From NCBI GenBank assembly GCA_025931135.1, contig JAICNR010000006.1, positions 1 through 38,687 on the forward strand: DNA of 38,687 nt. Direction: 5' to 3'. Below the pieces are notes generated by a model. That model saw only the letters and a program-made list of their open reading frames with translations, made no database searches and was not told the DNA's origin. The DNA comes from Gemmatimonadota bacterium. Its GTDB lineage: Bacteria; Gemmatimonadota; Gemmatimonadetes; JACCXV01; JAHWKZ01. Within the stretch, counting starts at the first letter, position 1, and every line of letters begins with the position of its first letter. Below are positions 31,601 to 38,025 of this stretch, piece by piece. A program made the position numbers and the translations under genes.

Positions 31601-31731
31601 ATCCCCGGCGTGATGTTATCCGGGGGCACCACATAGGGAATGAGAGACTGCGGTCCGACTTTGGCGTCGCACGCGGTGGCCGCACCGGCGCCCGTGATCC
31701 CGATCAGCTTGAGGAAGTCCCGTCTCTCCAT
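28699..31731 (-). CDS. actB: Alternative complex III subunit ActB (molybdopterin-oxidoreductase-like plus iron-sulfur domain)
   Basis: A 1010-residue periplasmic-side subunit fusing two modules. It begins with a twin-arginine-like R-R-D-F-L-K signal. The first module (about 45-750) resembles molybdopterin oxidoreductases and keeps a C52-x2-C55-x3-C59...C87 cluster. In studied ActB proteins this module lacks a molybdenum cofactor. A Gly/Ala/Pro-rich linker lies near residues 510-570. The second module (about 770-1000) is a polyferredoxin with C-T-G-C-N-A-C-V-T-A-C, C-Q-H-C-G-A-A-P-C-E-P-V-C-P, C-V-G-T-R-Y-C-S-N-N-C-P, C-T-Y-C and C-Q-Q-T-C-P motifs, enough for four clusters. It passes electrons between quinol and the haem subunits. 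Confidence 0.95.
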   Translation of the reverse strand: MERRDFLKLIGITGAGAATACDAKVGPQSLIPYVVPPDNITPGIPTWFASTCRECPAGCGTHVKTREGRVIKLEGNPDSPVNRGKLCARGQAAHQHLYDPDRLKGVKRLVDGDYVDAQWANATSALAEELRRLRAPAGTGGSIVLLTGLQTGTRERLYDEWAQAVGARRVVYEAFAYEPLLEANRRVFGESVIPSYDIEGAEFVISFGAEFLETWISPVRYAVEWSRMHAFRGDDAVEKGVFVAVEPRLSMTASNADEWVSVKPGTEYLIALAMANVLGAGGEAGEWTPQRAGEATGVDPAVIERLARMFGERRSVALPGGISTAHPKATAAATAVALLNRAGGAVGDTVRLTTPVTGAVEGSYRAIVELVSEMQTGGVEALFVADANPVFTLPPALGFAEALRQVPLRVSFSPVFDETAAWCHWLLPDHTPLESWGDWVPQQGVAGIQQPAMRPVFDTRATPDVLLDLWRAVGDAEGAAVAPEGTWYDYLRTAWTDRAPDERAWAEILRTGGVWEGAAVAPSSGQPAEGANLGQDGVGAAATGEAGSGEPTDFAPPEYEGPSGEDTFALVVFPQIAMYDGRTANRPWLQELPDPATTSSWHTWAELHPDTADHFGLADGDVISIESSHGSVEAPVVRYRGARRDTLAMPLGRGHDRMGRFATGRGVNPIALLPPTADPDSGGFAWQGVRVRLARTGAWVHPLTYQGSDSDHGRDLAEAVPMAEALRLAAGGAVESHGEQHIVGEDLPLTVDRVVRDSDPDGAYRWGMAISLDACTGCNACVTACSAENNLPFVGPERVAKSRFMTWLRIERYFEEKPGGRLETHHLPMLCQHCGAAPCEPVCPVYATYHNPDGLNVQVYNRCVGTRYCSNNCPYKVRYFNWFQYEWPEPLNWGLNPDVTAREKGVMEKCTYCVQRINAAKIAIKDQGADAVIPDGALKTACQQTCPTDAIVFGNLKDPESRVARLARGPLAYSALMHLNTRPANFYLKHVTDRTGIEVAEPAAEPAGAH

Positions 31732-31750
31732 GCTCCCTTTCGCCGTATCC

Positions 31751-32287
31751 TCAGTAGTGACAGACCGAACAGTCGTCGGAGGCTCCGCGATCCCGATGGC
31801 ACGTCACGCACCAGCCCATCGTGAGCGGCGCTACGCGCGAGACCTCGTCCATCGCGCCGACGTTCCCGTGACACTCCGCGCACGTCACTCCCGCGCGAAC
31901 ATGCGGCTTGTGATTGAACTGAACGAACGCCGGCACGCTGTGCACCCGAACCCAGGGCACGGCCGTGGAATCGGCCGCGAACCCCAGCAGCTTCTGGATC
32001 TCGGTCCGGAACTCATCGGTCGTCCCGGCCACGAAGCGGTGGCAGCCCATGCACGTCCCGACCGGAGGGATGCCGGCTTCCTCAGAAACGTTCGCCGAGT
32101 AGTGGCAGTACGCGCAGGGAATGCTGTCGATTCCGACGTGGACCGAGTGCAGGAAGCGAATCGGCTGGACCGGAGTGTCTTCCCGGGCTATCTGCGCCTT
32201 CCACCCGGTTCTTTCGCAGGCGGACGCCCCAAAGACGAGCAGGATCGGCAGAATCGACCGTCGCCAACCAGACGCGTGTATCGGCAT
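31751..32287 (-). CDS. actA: Alternative complex III subunit ActA, pentahaem cytochrome c
   Basis: A 178-residue protein with an N-terminal hydrophobic anchor (I-L-P-I-L-L-V-F-G-A-S-A-C; the Cys is a possible lipid site). It carries five C-x-x-C-H haem sites in order: C-A-Y-C-H, C-M-G-C-H, C-A-E-C-H, C-V-T-C-H and C-S-V-C-H near the C-terminus. Extra His residues in H-S-x-H and H-K-x-H pairs can serve as distal ligands. This fits ActA of alternative complex III, which usually has five haems. It is the first gene of the operon. Confidence 0.93.
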   Translation of the reverse strand: MPIHASGWRRSILPILLVFGASACERTGWKAQIAREDTPVQPIRFLHSVHVGIDSIPCAYCHYSANVSEEAGIPPVGTCMGCHRFVAGTTDEFRTEIQKLLGFAADSTAVPWVRVHSVPAFVQFNHKPHVRAGVTCAECHGNVGAMDEVSRVAPLTMGWCVTCHRDRGASDDCSVCHY

Positions 32288-32392
32288 GCCTTCACCGGCG
32301 CGAGGTGAACATGGACGCGGACGTCGATGCTGGTGGAGCGCCCGCTCATTGGTCAGGCGGGGACGGTCGATCTCGCTCGAGGAGCGCCGAGA

Positions 32393-32420
32393 AATATGCT
32401 TGAGACGTCAAGGGTGTCAA
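32393..32420 (-). promoter_or_regulatory. Probable promoter of the act-cta operon
   Basis: On the minus strand TTGACA (32415-32420), a 16-nt spacer and CATATT (32393-32398). This gives a start near 32386 and a leader of about 100 nt before actA. A second TTGACG overlaps just downstream. The tRNA-Glu island's distal repeat (32440-32455) ends 20 nt upstream of the -35 box. Confidence 0.6.
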
Positions 32421-32439
32421 GGGCCTATACCGGCGCGAA

Positions 32440-32455
32440 TTGGTGGCCCCAACGG
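32440..32455 (-). repeat. Distal att-like direct repeat of the tRNA-Glu island
   Basis: TTGGTGGCCCCAACGG on the plus strand, identical to 35280-35295. The following AACGAAACTCC weakly resembles the tRNA T-loop (GATTCGAACCC), so this may be a decayed remnant of a longer tRNA 3' end. Confidence 0.75.
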
Positions 32456-32622
32456 AACGAAACTCCGAGCGGCATCCCGGCGGAATCTCTGATCATATCG
32501 GCTCTGGCAAGGCCATCTCGAAGAATAACCGCCCTTGTGCCGATCCCGCCTGGAGTCGAGCCAGAGAGGCGCTTGCTCTCCCGCCCTTTACTCCCGCCCC
32601 CGTCAACTCCGATCTTCTTGCC

Positions 32623-35271
32623 ATGTCTCACCCCACAGGCGTGGTCGCGTTCATGTTCACCGACATCGAAGGCAGCACGACGGCGTGGGAGCGCGATCGC
32701 GCCACGATGCAAGCGGCGCTCGTGGATCACGACCGGATCGTGCGGGCCGCAATCGAGCGAGATCACGGATACATCTTCAAGACTGTGGGGGATGCCTTCT
32801 GCGCGGCCTTCGCAGGGTGCCGCGAGACGGTGTCCGCCGCCCTGGCGATTCAACGCGACCTCTCCGCCCATGATTGGGGAATCTCTCTCCCCCCCACGGT
32901 GCGCATCGCGATCCACGCCGGAGAGGCCGACGAGCGAGACGGAGACTACTTCGGGACGAGCGTGAACCGGGTGTCGCGGCTGGTCGCACTCGGTCATGGC
33001 GGACAGATCCTCCTGTCCCAGACGGCCCGCGACCTCACGCGCGACGACCTGCCGCGCGACGTCACGCTGGACGACTTGGGCGAGCACCGCCTCAAGGATC
33101 TCCGCGAGCCCGAGCGGGTCTACCAGCTAGTCCATCCCGATCTTCCGAGCCGGTTTCCCGCGCTCCGGTCGATCGACCATCTGCCACACAACCTGCCGAT
33201 CCAGCTCACGAGCTTCGTCGGGCGCGAACGCGAGATCGCCGAGATCCGGGCGATCATCCCCGCCAATCGGTTGGTGACGCTCACTGGCTCTGGCGGAAGT
33301 GGGAAAACTCGAATCGCCTTGCAGGTCGCGGCAGAACTCATCGGCACGTTCCCCGACGGAACGTGGTTCGTCGACCTGTCGCCGCTGACGGACCCCGCTC
33401 TGATTCCTCAGACGGTGGCACAAGTGCTGGGGGTGCGCCCCATACCCGGACGGGAGATGAGCGAAGTCCTTACGAGTTACCTCGCGCAGCGGTCCCTCAT
33501 CGTCCTCCTCGACAATTGCGAGCACCTGGTCGAGGCCGCAGCCGAGTGGAGCGAGGGGGTGCTGAAGCAGGCGCGGAACGTCAGGATCCTGGCAACCAGC
33601 CGCGAGGCCCTGGGAACGACCGGAGAGGTCATACTAAGGGTCTCTTCGCTCGCCGTACCGGAGGCGGGGCACGAGGGATCCACCATTCCTCTCCACGACG
33701 TCGACCGTTACGAGGCCGTACGGCTCTTCGCGGAACGAGCGGCGCTGGTCGTTCCCGGGTTCAGGATCGACGATGCCAACGCCGCTGCTGTCGTCCAGAT
33801 CTGCCGGCGATTGGACGGGATCCCACTGGCGATCGAGCTCGCGGCCGCCCGTGTCAGGCTCTTGACCCCGCAAGAGATCGCGGCTCGAATCGGCGATCGC
33901 TTTCGCCTATTGGCCGGGGGCCGCCGCGCCCTCTCACGCCACCAGACGTTGCGCACCGCCATCGATTGGAGCTACGACCTGCTCGATGACGAGGAGCGGA
34001 AGCTCTTTAGGAGGCTTTCGGTCTTCACCGGCGGCTGGACGCTGGAGGCGGCCGAAACGGTGTGCGAGGATGGCGGAGACGTGTTCGATCTTCTAACGCG
34101 TCTCGTCGACAAGTCGCTTGTCGCCGTCGAGCGAACCGAGACCAGCGAAACGCGGTACCGGATGCTCGAGACGACACGGCAGTATGCTCAGGACAAGCTC
34201 ATCGAAGCCGGCGAGACGGCTGAGCTGATGGCGCGACACGGACAGTGGTGCCTCGACCTGGTGCGGCGCTATGCGGATAGCCGCCGCGGCTCGGAGGAAG
34301 AGATCCACACGCGCCGTCTGAGTCGCGACTATGAGAATGTCCGCGCTGCGCTGGAGTGGAGCCTGGCGAGCGAGGAGACCGCCGCGATGTCCTGGGAGGC
34401 CGTTTCTCGGCTTCCGTTCTACTGGTACCGGAGAGGTCTTCATGCCGAAGGGATCGAATGGATAGAGCGAGCGCTGTCGATCTCCGGAACGTTGCCTCTG
34501 ACCACTCATATCGAGCTCCATTGCGGGTTGGCCACGCTCCATCTCTTCCACGGGGACTTCGCGCTAGCCCGGGACCACGGAGACGAAGCTCTCGCACTAG
34601 CGCGGGAGACCGGCGACGAGCAGAGCCTGCTCGCGGCGCTTACGACGGTAGCTAGGAACGGGACTTGGAGCTCCGAAGAACAGGGAGTCCGAGAGGCGAT
34701 CGCGATCGGGGAAGAGGGCCTCGCTCTGGCTCGGAAGACCGGGGACGAGTTCCATCGATCGATCCTGTTGACCAATCTGGGCGAGGGGTTTCGAACCCTC
34801 GGCGACCTCGAAAGGGCCTTCGAGGTCAACCGCGAGTCCCTGGAGACCAGACAAGGCAGCGCGCGGGTCAGCAACCTGTACAACCTCGGTCACATCGCCC
34901 TCGAGCTCGGTGACGAGCAGCAAGCGGACGAGCGTTACGCGGAAGCGTACCGAGTTGCCCGCGAGTTCCGCGATCCGATGGGCCTCGTGAACCAGATCGG
35001 CGCGATCGCTCAGCTCTCGGCATTTCGTGGGCACCACGATAAAGCCGCCCGGCTTTTTGGAGCGTTCGAAACACACCTGGACCGAATGGGCATCGCAGAA
35101 ACCCCGCCCGACCGCCGCACTCGTGAGCGGTTCCTCGTGATCAGTCGCGACGCGCTCGGCGTGGTCGAGTTCGGTAGAGCATGGGAGGAAGGAGGCGCGA
35201 TGACGGTGGAAGAAGCGCTTGCTTTAGCTTATCAGGACCCGCTCGGCCGCGAGTCGGCTCCGGAAGGTTGA
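32623..35271 (+). CDS. Adenylate cyclase - STAND (NB-ARC-like) ATPase - TPR protein
   Basis: An 882-residue cytoplasmic protein. Residues about 5-170 are a class III nucleotide cyclase with metal ligands D14 (F-T-D-I-E-G-S-T) and D57 (V-G-D-A-F). Purine-selecting K53 and D108 suggest ATP, and transition-state N115 and R119 (V-N-R-V-S-R) are present, so it looks active. Residues about 190-520 are a STAND ATPase: F-V-G-R-E-R-E, P-loop G-S-G-G-S-G-K-T (222-229), Walker B V-L-L-D-N-C-E (294-300) and the L-P-L-A-I-E-L-A-A-A-R-x-R-L motif. TPR-like helices follow to about 850. The usual C-terminal LuxR DNA-binding domain of related regulators is absent. It probably couples sensing by the repeats to cAMP production; the signal is unknown. 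The ATG lacks a clear ribosome binding site. Confidence 0.9.
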   Translation: MSHPTGVVAFMFTDIEGSTTAWERDRATMQAALVDHDRIVRAAIERDHGYIFKTVGDAFCAAFAGCRETVSAALAIQRDLSAHDWGISLPPTVRIAIHAGEADERDGDYFGTSVNRVSRLVALGHGGQILLSQTARDLTRDDLPRDVTLDDLGEHRLKDLREPERVYQLVHPDLPSRFPALRSIDHLPHNLPIQLTSFVGREREIAEIRAIIPANRLVTLTGSGGSGKTRIALQVAAELIGTFPDGTWFVDLSPLTDPALIPQTVAQVLGVRPIPGREMSEVLTSYLAQRSLIVLLDNCEHLVEAAAEWSEGVLKQARNVRILATSREALGTTGEVILRVSSLAVPEAGHEGSTIPLHDVDRYEAVRLFAERAALVVPGFRIDDANAAAVVQICRRLDGIPLAIELAAARVRLLTPQEIAARIGDRFRLLAGGRRALSRHQTLRTAIDWSYDLLDDEERKLFRRLSVFTGGWTLEAAETVCEDGGDVFDLLTRLVDKSLVAVERTETSETRYRMLETTRQYAQDKLIEAGETAELMARHGQWCLDLVRRYADSRRGSEEEIHTRRLSRDYENVRAALEWSLASEETAAMSWEAVSRLPFYWYRRGLHAEGIEWIERALSISGTLPLTTHIELHCGLATLHLFHGDFALARDHGDEALALARETGDEQSLLAALTTVARNGTWSSEEQGVREAIAIGEEGLALARKTGDEFHRSILLTNLGEGFRTLGDLERAFEVNRESLETRQGSARVSNLYNLGHIALELGDEQQADERYAEAYRVAREFRDPMGLVNQIGAIAQLSAFRGHHDKAARLFGAFETHLDRMGIAETPPDRRTRERFLVISRDALGVVEFGRAWEEGGAMTVEEALALAYQDPLGRESAPEG

Positions 35272-35279
35272 CCCCGGTG

Positions 35280-35295
35280 TTGGTGGCCCCAACGG
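35280..35295 (-). repeat. tRNA-proximal att-like direct repeat (tRNA-Glu 3' end)
   Basis: On the minus strand CCGTTGGGGCCACCAA: the end of the T-stem, acceptor 3' strand, discriminator, CCA and one more base. Identical to 32440-32455. Confidence 0.78.
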
Positions 35296-35356
35296 GATTC
35301 GAACCCGTGTTTTAGCCTTGAGAGGGCTACGTCCTAGGCCACTAGACGATGGGGCC
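35281..35356 (-). tRNA. tRNA-Glu (anticodon CTC), CCA encoded
   Basis: Acceptor GGCCCCA pairs with TGGGGCC; the anticodon stem is TAGCC/GGCTA around loop CTCTCAA, with CTC at 35322-35320; the T-arm ACGGGTTCGAATCCCGT is present; the discriminator is A and CCA is encoded. Decodes GAG. The 3' end forms one repeat of the adjoining island. Confidence 0.97.
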
Positions 35357-35375
35357 TTCCTGAAAGGAGCTGAAG

Positions 35376-35404
35376 AAATTACCCGCGATGTCGGCGATTG
35401 AAAA
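35376..35404 (-). promoter_or_regulatory. Possible promoter of tRNA-Glu
   Basis: On the minus strand TTTTCA (35399-35404), a 17-nt spacer and TAATTT (35376-35381), 19 nt before the tRNA 5' end. The -35 box overlaps the T-tract of the upstream terminator. Confidence 0.4.
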
Positions 35405-35423
35405 GGGCCTCCCGGGCGGCCCC
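35401..35423 (-). terminator. Probable terminator of the GGDEF gene
   Basis: On the minus strand GGGCC-GCCCGGGA-GGCCC followed by TTTT, starting 3 nt after the GGDEF stop codon. The stem is 5 bp with further G/C around it. Confidence 0.5.
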
Positions 35424-35424
35424 G

Positions 35425-36444
35425 TTACTCGATCTCCCCTGCCCCCTCGGGGCGCCGCTTCTCCGAGTACATCCGATGGTCCGCTTCGGCGAGCTTCTCG
35501 TCGACGTTCTCCCCCGGATTCCGCACCGCAAGCCCCATGGAGACGCCGATTCTGGCGCCGGTGGGCACGGAGGGAGAGCTCTCCAACGCCTCCACCACCC
35601 GTTGCCGGATCCGCCGCGCCGCCTTTTCGGCGCCTTGCGCGTCCGTTTCCAGGAGCACGACCAGAAACTCGTCCCCGCCGTAGCGGATCACCGCGTCGAT
35701 CGAGCGCACGTTCCGTTGCAACGCCTGCGCGAACGCCACCAGGATGTGGTCTCCCTGACGGTGGCCGTACTGGTCGTTGACGAGCTTGAAGTCGTCCAGG
35801 TCCAGCATCAGCAGCGCGAACGGCCGCTCGAATCGCTCAGCGCGGTCCTTCTCCGTTGGCAGGACCCGATCCAGGTATCGTCGATTGTAGACTCCGGTTA
35901 GCGGATCGGTGATCGTCAATCGGTCGAGCTCACCTCGCGCGCGATTGAGCTCGAGCGCGACCGCGAGCTGGCTGGCCAACGCCTGCAGGAGCAGAGCTTC
36001 GTCCTGATCGAAGGCATCGGTCTTGTCGCTTTCGACGTTCAGCACGCCGAGGACGCGGTCGCGGATCTTGATCGGGACCGCCAGCTCGCTCTTCGCCTCC
36101 GGCACGCCCGGCACGTAGCGCTCGTCGTTCCGCACATCGGGGACGTATAGGGGGGTCCCTTCGACCGCCACCCAGCGGGAGATTCCGCGCTCGCCTTTCA
36201 GAGAGATCCGCATCCCGCGGGTGCCGGCGGGATAACCGTGCTCGTCGACGATGACGAGCTCGTCCGTCTGATCGTCGACCAGGAGGATCGCGCAGTTGAA
36301 AAAGTCGAGGACCTTGCGGGCGACTTCGAGCACGACGCGGTAGATCGACCACTCGTCCTCGACGAGGGCCATCTCCTGGCTGAGCTCGCAAAGCGCCCGG
36401 AATCGGTCCGCCCGACTCGGTGTCTCGGCGGTGTCGGAGCTCAC
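35425..36444 (-). CDS. GAF-GGDEF diguanylate cyclase
   Basis: A 339-residue soluble protein. Residues about 15-170 are a GAF sensor domain (S-Q-E-M-A-L-V-E-D, A-V-P-I-K-I-R-D-R-V-L-G-V-L-N-V-E-S), and about 172-335 are a GGDEF domain. The catalytic motif is the intact G256-G-D-E-F260, preceded by the inhibitory I-site R247-S-I-D250 at the correct 5-residue spacing. It should therefore make c-di-GMP from two GTP with product feedback. Y-N-R-R-Y and L-D-D-F-K-L-V-N-D-Q-Y-G-H are present. I chose the GTG at 36444; the frame runs on to a TTG at 36603, but that TTG overlaps the -35 box below and the extra residues look non-coding. The GAF ligand is unknown. Confidence 0.88.
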   Translation of the reverse strand: MSSDTAETPSRADRFRALCELSQEMALVEDEWSIYRVVLEVARKVLDFFNCAILLVDDQTDELVIVDEHGYPAGTRGMRISLKGERGISRWVAVEGTPLYVPDVRNDERYVPGVPEAKSELAVPIKIRDRVLGVLNVESDKTDAFDQDEALLLQALASQLAVALELNRARGELDRLTITDPLTGVYNRRYLDRVLPTEKDRAERFERPFALLMLDLDDFKLVNDQYGHRQGDHILVAFAQALQRNVRSIDAVIRYGGDEFLVVLLETDAQGAEKAARRIRQRVVEALESSPSVPTGARIGVSMGLAVRNPGENVDEKLAEADHRMYSEKRRPEGAGEIE

Positions 36445-36574
36445 GTCGTGGTCGAACGGCGGAAGCGTGGTCGGAGAGGACTGCAGGTGGTGGCCATGGG
36501 TTCCGATCTGGGGATCTGCCCCCGCGACTCCTCTCCCGCGGCTTTCAGGGAATGGCGACCCGTCCGATGGGCGA

Positions 36575-36603
36575 ACGTTACCCACTCCCCGGGACGAGGT
36601 CAA
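36575..36603 (-). promoter_or_regulatory. Possible promoter of the GGDEF gene
   Basis: On the minus strand TTGACC (36598-36603), a 17-nt spacer and TAACGT (36575-36580). It would give a leader of about 120 nt before the GTG at 36444; no riboswitch pattern was recognised there. Confidence 0.35.
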
Positions 36604-36613
36604 CGAAGCGCGG

Positions 36614-37372
36614 TCAGGGGCTGACGGGGCGCGCCTTTTCTTCCAGGTACGCCATCACGCGCCTGGCTTCCTCCTCCGTCACCGGCCTGACGCTCATCAT
36701 CGCCATGTTCGCGCGCATCCTGGCGATTACCGTCGGCCAATCGTCAGCGGTGTGGGCGAGGGGAGACGGCGTCTCGTGGCAGAAGCCGCATCGGCTCTCG
36801 AAGAACTCGGCCTCGGGTCCGGTCCCGAGCTCCTCGGCAGCCGCGACCGGCATCGCGTTCCGTTGCAGATATGCCACCAGGCTGTCGATGTCTTCCGCCG
36901 AGGGGGTCTGCGCGCTCGCCATTCCCGAAAGGAGATACTGGCCCAGGATCCCTCGCGTCATAGGCCCGCCCATCCGGTCGTGCAGCGTCTGGGCTCGCAT
37001 GACCATCCGGCGCATGAGGATGGGCCATTCCTCCGCGGCGTGCATCTGGGGCGCCGGCAGCCAGTGGCACTGGATGCAATAGGCTTGCAGCAGCGAGGCG
37101 CCGCGGGCGTCGGGCTCGGGAAGGTCCGCCAGGTTGAAGTTGGGGGGCGGCAGGCCGGAGCCCATCGAGCTGACCATCCGCCACCGCTGACCTCGATCGA
37201 GACTGGCGGTGGCGATGCCGCCGAGCTCGCTGAGAACGGTATCGACTTCGGCGAGGATCTCCTCGGATTCCCCCTCGACTTGCGAATCCGGTCGTTGCCC
37301 GCAACCCGTGAACAGGATGAGACCGGACAGGAGTGTCCCGACGATCCCTGCGGCGCACCACTTCGAGGCCAT
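36614..37372 (-). CDS. Dihaem c-type cytochrome lipoprotein
   Basis: A 252-residue lipoprotein (L-F-T-G-C24) with two haem sites, C99-I-Q-C-H103 and C195-G-F-C-H199. Each is followed by a W-P-x-x-(I/V)-x-R-M-(V/R) helix, so the two halves are related. Met-rich segments after each site (R-R-M-V-M-R, M-R-A-N-M-A-M-M) may supply distal ligands. The start ATG at 37372 has GGAGGAG just upstream; an upstream in-frame extension is unsupported. The protein is likely a periplasmic electron carrier. The partner is unknown, and the nearby nuoN suggests only a respiratory neighbourhood. Confidence 0.85.
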   Translation of the reverse strand: MASKWCAAGIVGTLLSGLILFTGCGQRPDSQVEGESEEILAEVDTVLSELGGIATASLDRGQRWRMVSSMGSGLPPPNFNLADLPEPDARGASLLQAYCIQCHWLPAPQMHAAEEWPILMRRMVMRAQTLHDRMGGPMTRGILGQYLLSGMASAQTPSAEDIDSLVAYLQRNAMPVAAAEELGTGPEAEFFESRCGFCHETPSPLAHTADDWPTVIARMRANMAMMSVRPVTEEEARRVMAYLEEKARPVSP

Positions 37373-37482
37373 CGACTCCTCCGGCTGGAGGTTACAGAAA
37401 GCGTCTGTTCCAGGGTTTCCCTGCACGGCAGGAACGCGCTGTCGGGAGGTTCTTCAATCTCTGTGCCGGGACTTTCCCCAGG

Positions 37483-38025
37483 TCAGCCCGCAGGCACGCT
37501 CCACACGCGGAGATCGTCGATCCACACCGTCCCCGCGCCCTCGATCAGGACGTTGAGCTCGATCGAGACGGGATTGCGGCACAGTCCCGGATTCGAGAAC
37601 CGGACCTCCTGTGGGGCCCACTCGGAATTCCCGGTGACGGCGCTCCCGTATCCACGCACGAACGCCGCCTCCCCCTCGGCGGGCCGGCACCACATTTCCA
37701 GAACGGCCCGGCCACTCAAGCCGCTGCTGCGAAGAAACCCCGTGAAGGCCACCTCGCCCTGCACGGGCCCGAGGTCGTCGAGCCGGTACAGGCGCAGACG
37801 GCCACCCTGACTCGTCTGGACCCGCAGGCTCCCGCCACCGTCCTGCGACACCGCCGGGTCGAACGCGGCGTCGGCTCCGGGCGGGATCGCACCCTCGCTG
37901 AGCGGAAAGCGGGCGACCTCGATCGCGCCGGCGGTCCCCGGGCCCGAGTCGTGTCCGGGAGCGCCTTCGCCGCACCCGCCCAGCGCCACGACCCCGAGGA
38001 GGGCCAGCCCGACCGGGAGCTTCAC
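37483..38025 (-). CDS. Small lipoprotein with beta-sandwich, CBM-like domain
   Basis: A 180-residue lipoprotein starting at the GTG at 38025, which overlaps the nuoN stop (GTGA). The signal is V-K-L-P-V-G-L-A-L-L-G-V-V-A-L-G-G-C with lipidation at residue 18. The mature region is rich in alternating beta strands and ends G-T-V-W-I-D-D-L-R-V, the typical last strand of jelly-roll carbohydrate-binding modules (CBM4/9/22-like). Two Cys residues (in M-W-C-R-P and G-L-C-R-N) may form a disulfide. Ligand and role are unknown. Translational coupling to nuoN is unexpected for such a protein. Confidence 0.65.
   Translation of the reverse strand: MKLPVGLALLGVVALGGCGEGAPGHDSGPGTAGAIEVARFPLSEGAIPPGADAAFDPAVSQDGGGSLRVQTSQGGRLRLYRLDDLGPVQGEVAFTGFLRSSGLSGRAVLEMWCRPAEGEAAFVRGYGSAVTGNSEWAPQEVRFSNPGLCRNPVSIELNVLIEGAGTVWIDDLRVWSVPAG

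Larger units (their letters stand above)
32440..35295. mobile_element. Single-gene mini island at the 3' end of tRNA-Glu
   Basis: The 16-nt sequence TTGGTGGCCCCAACGG occurs at 35280-35295, where it is the 3' end of tRNA-Glu on the minus strand plus one base, and again in the same orientation at 32440-32455. The repeats enclose 2.8 kb with one complete gene, a cyclase-STAND-TPR protein, whose stop codon is 8 nt from the tRNA-side repeat. No recombinase is present. The 167 nt between the distal repeat and the start codon presumably hold its promoter; I see no convincing boxes there. The island sits between tRNA-Glu and the act operon promoter. Confidence 0.75.

Noticed and set aside
32440-32622. 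N-terminal extension of the cyclase back to the att repeat
   Set aside because: The frame is open, but the extra 61 residues have no cyclase features. The fold begins just after the ATG at 32623.
36445-36568. Leader of the GGDEF gene as a c-di-GMP riboswitch
   Set aside because: The conserved GEMM core segments are not visible, and the leader end depends on an uncertain promoter.
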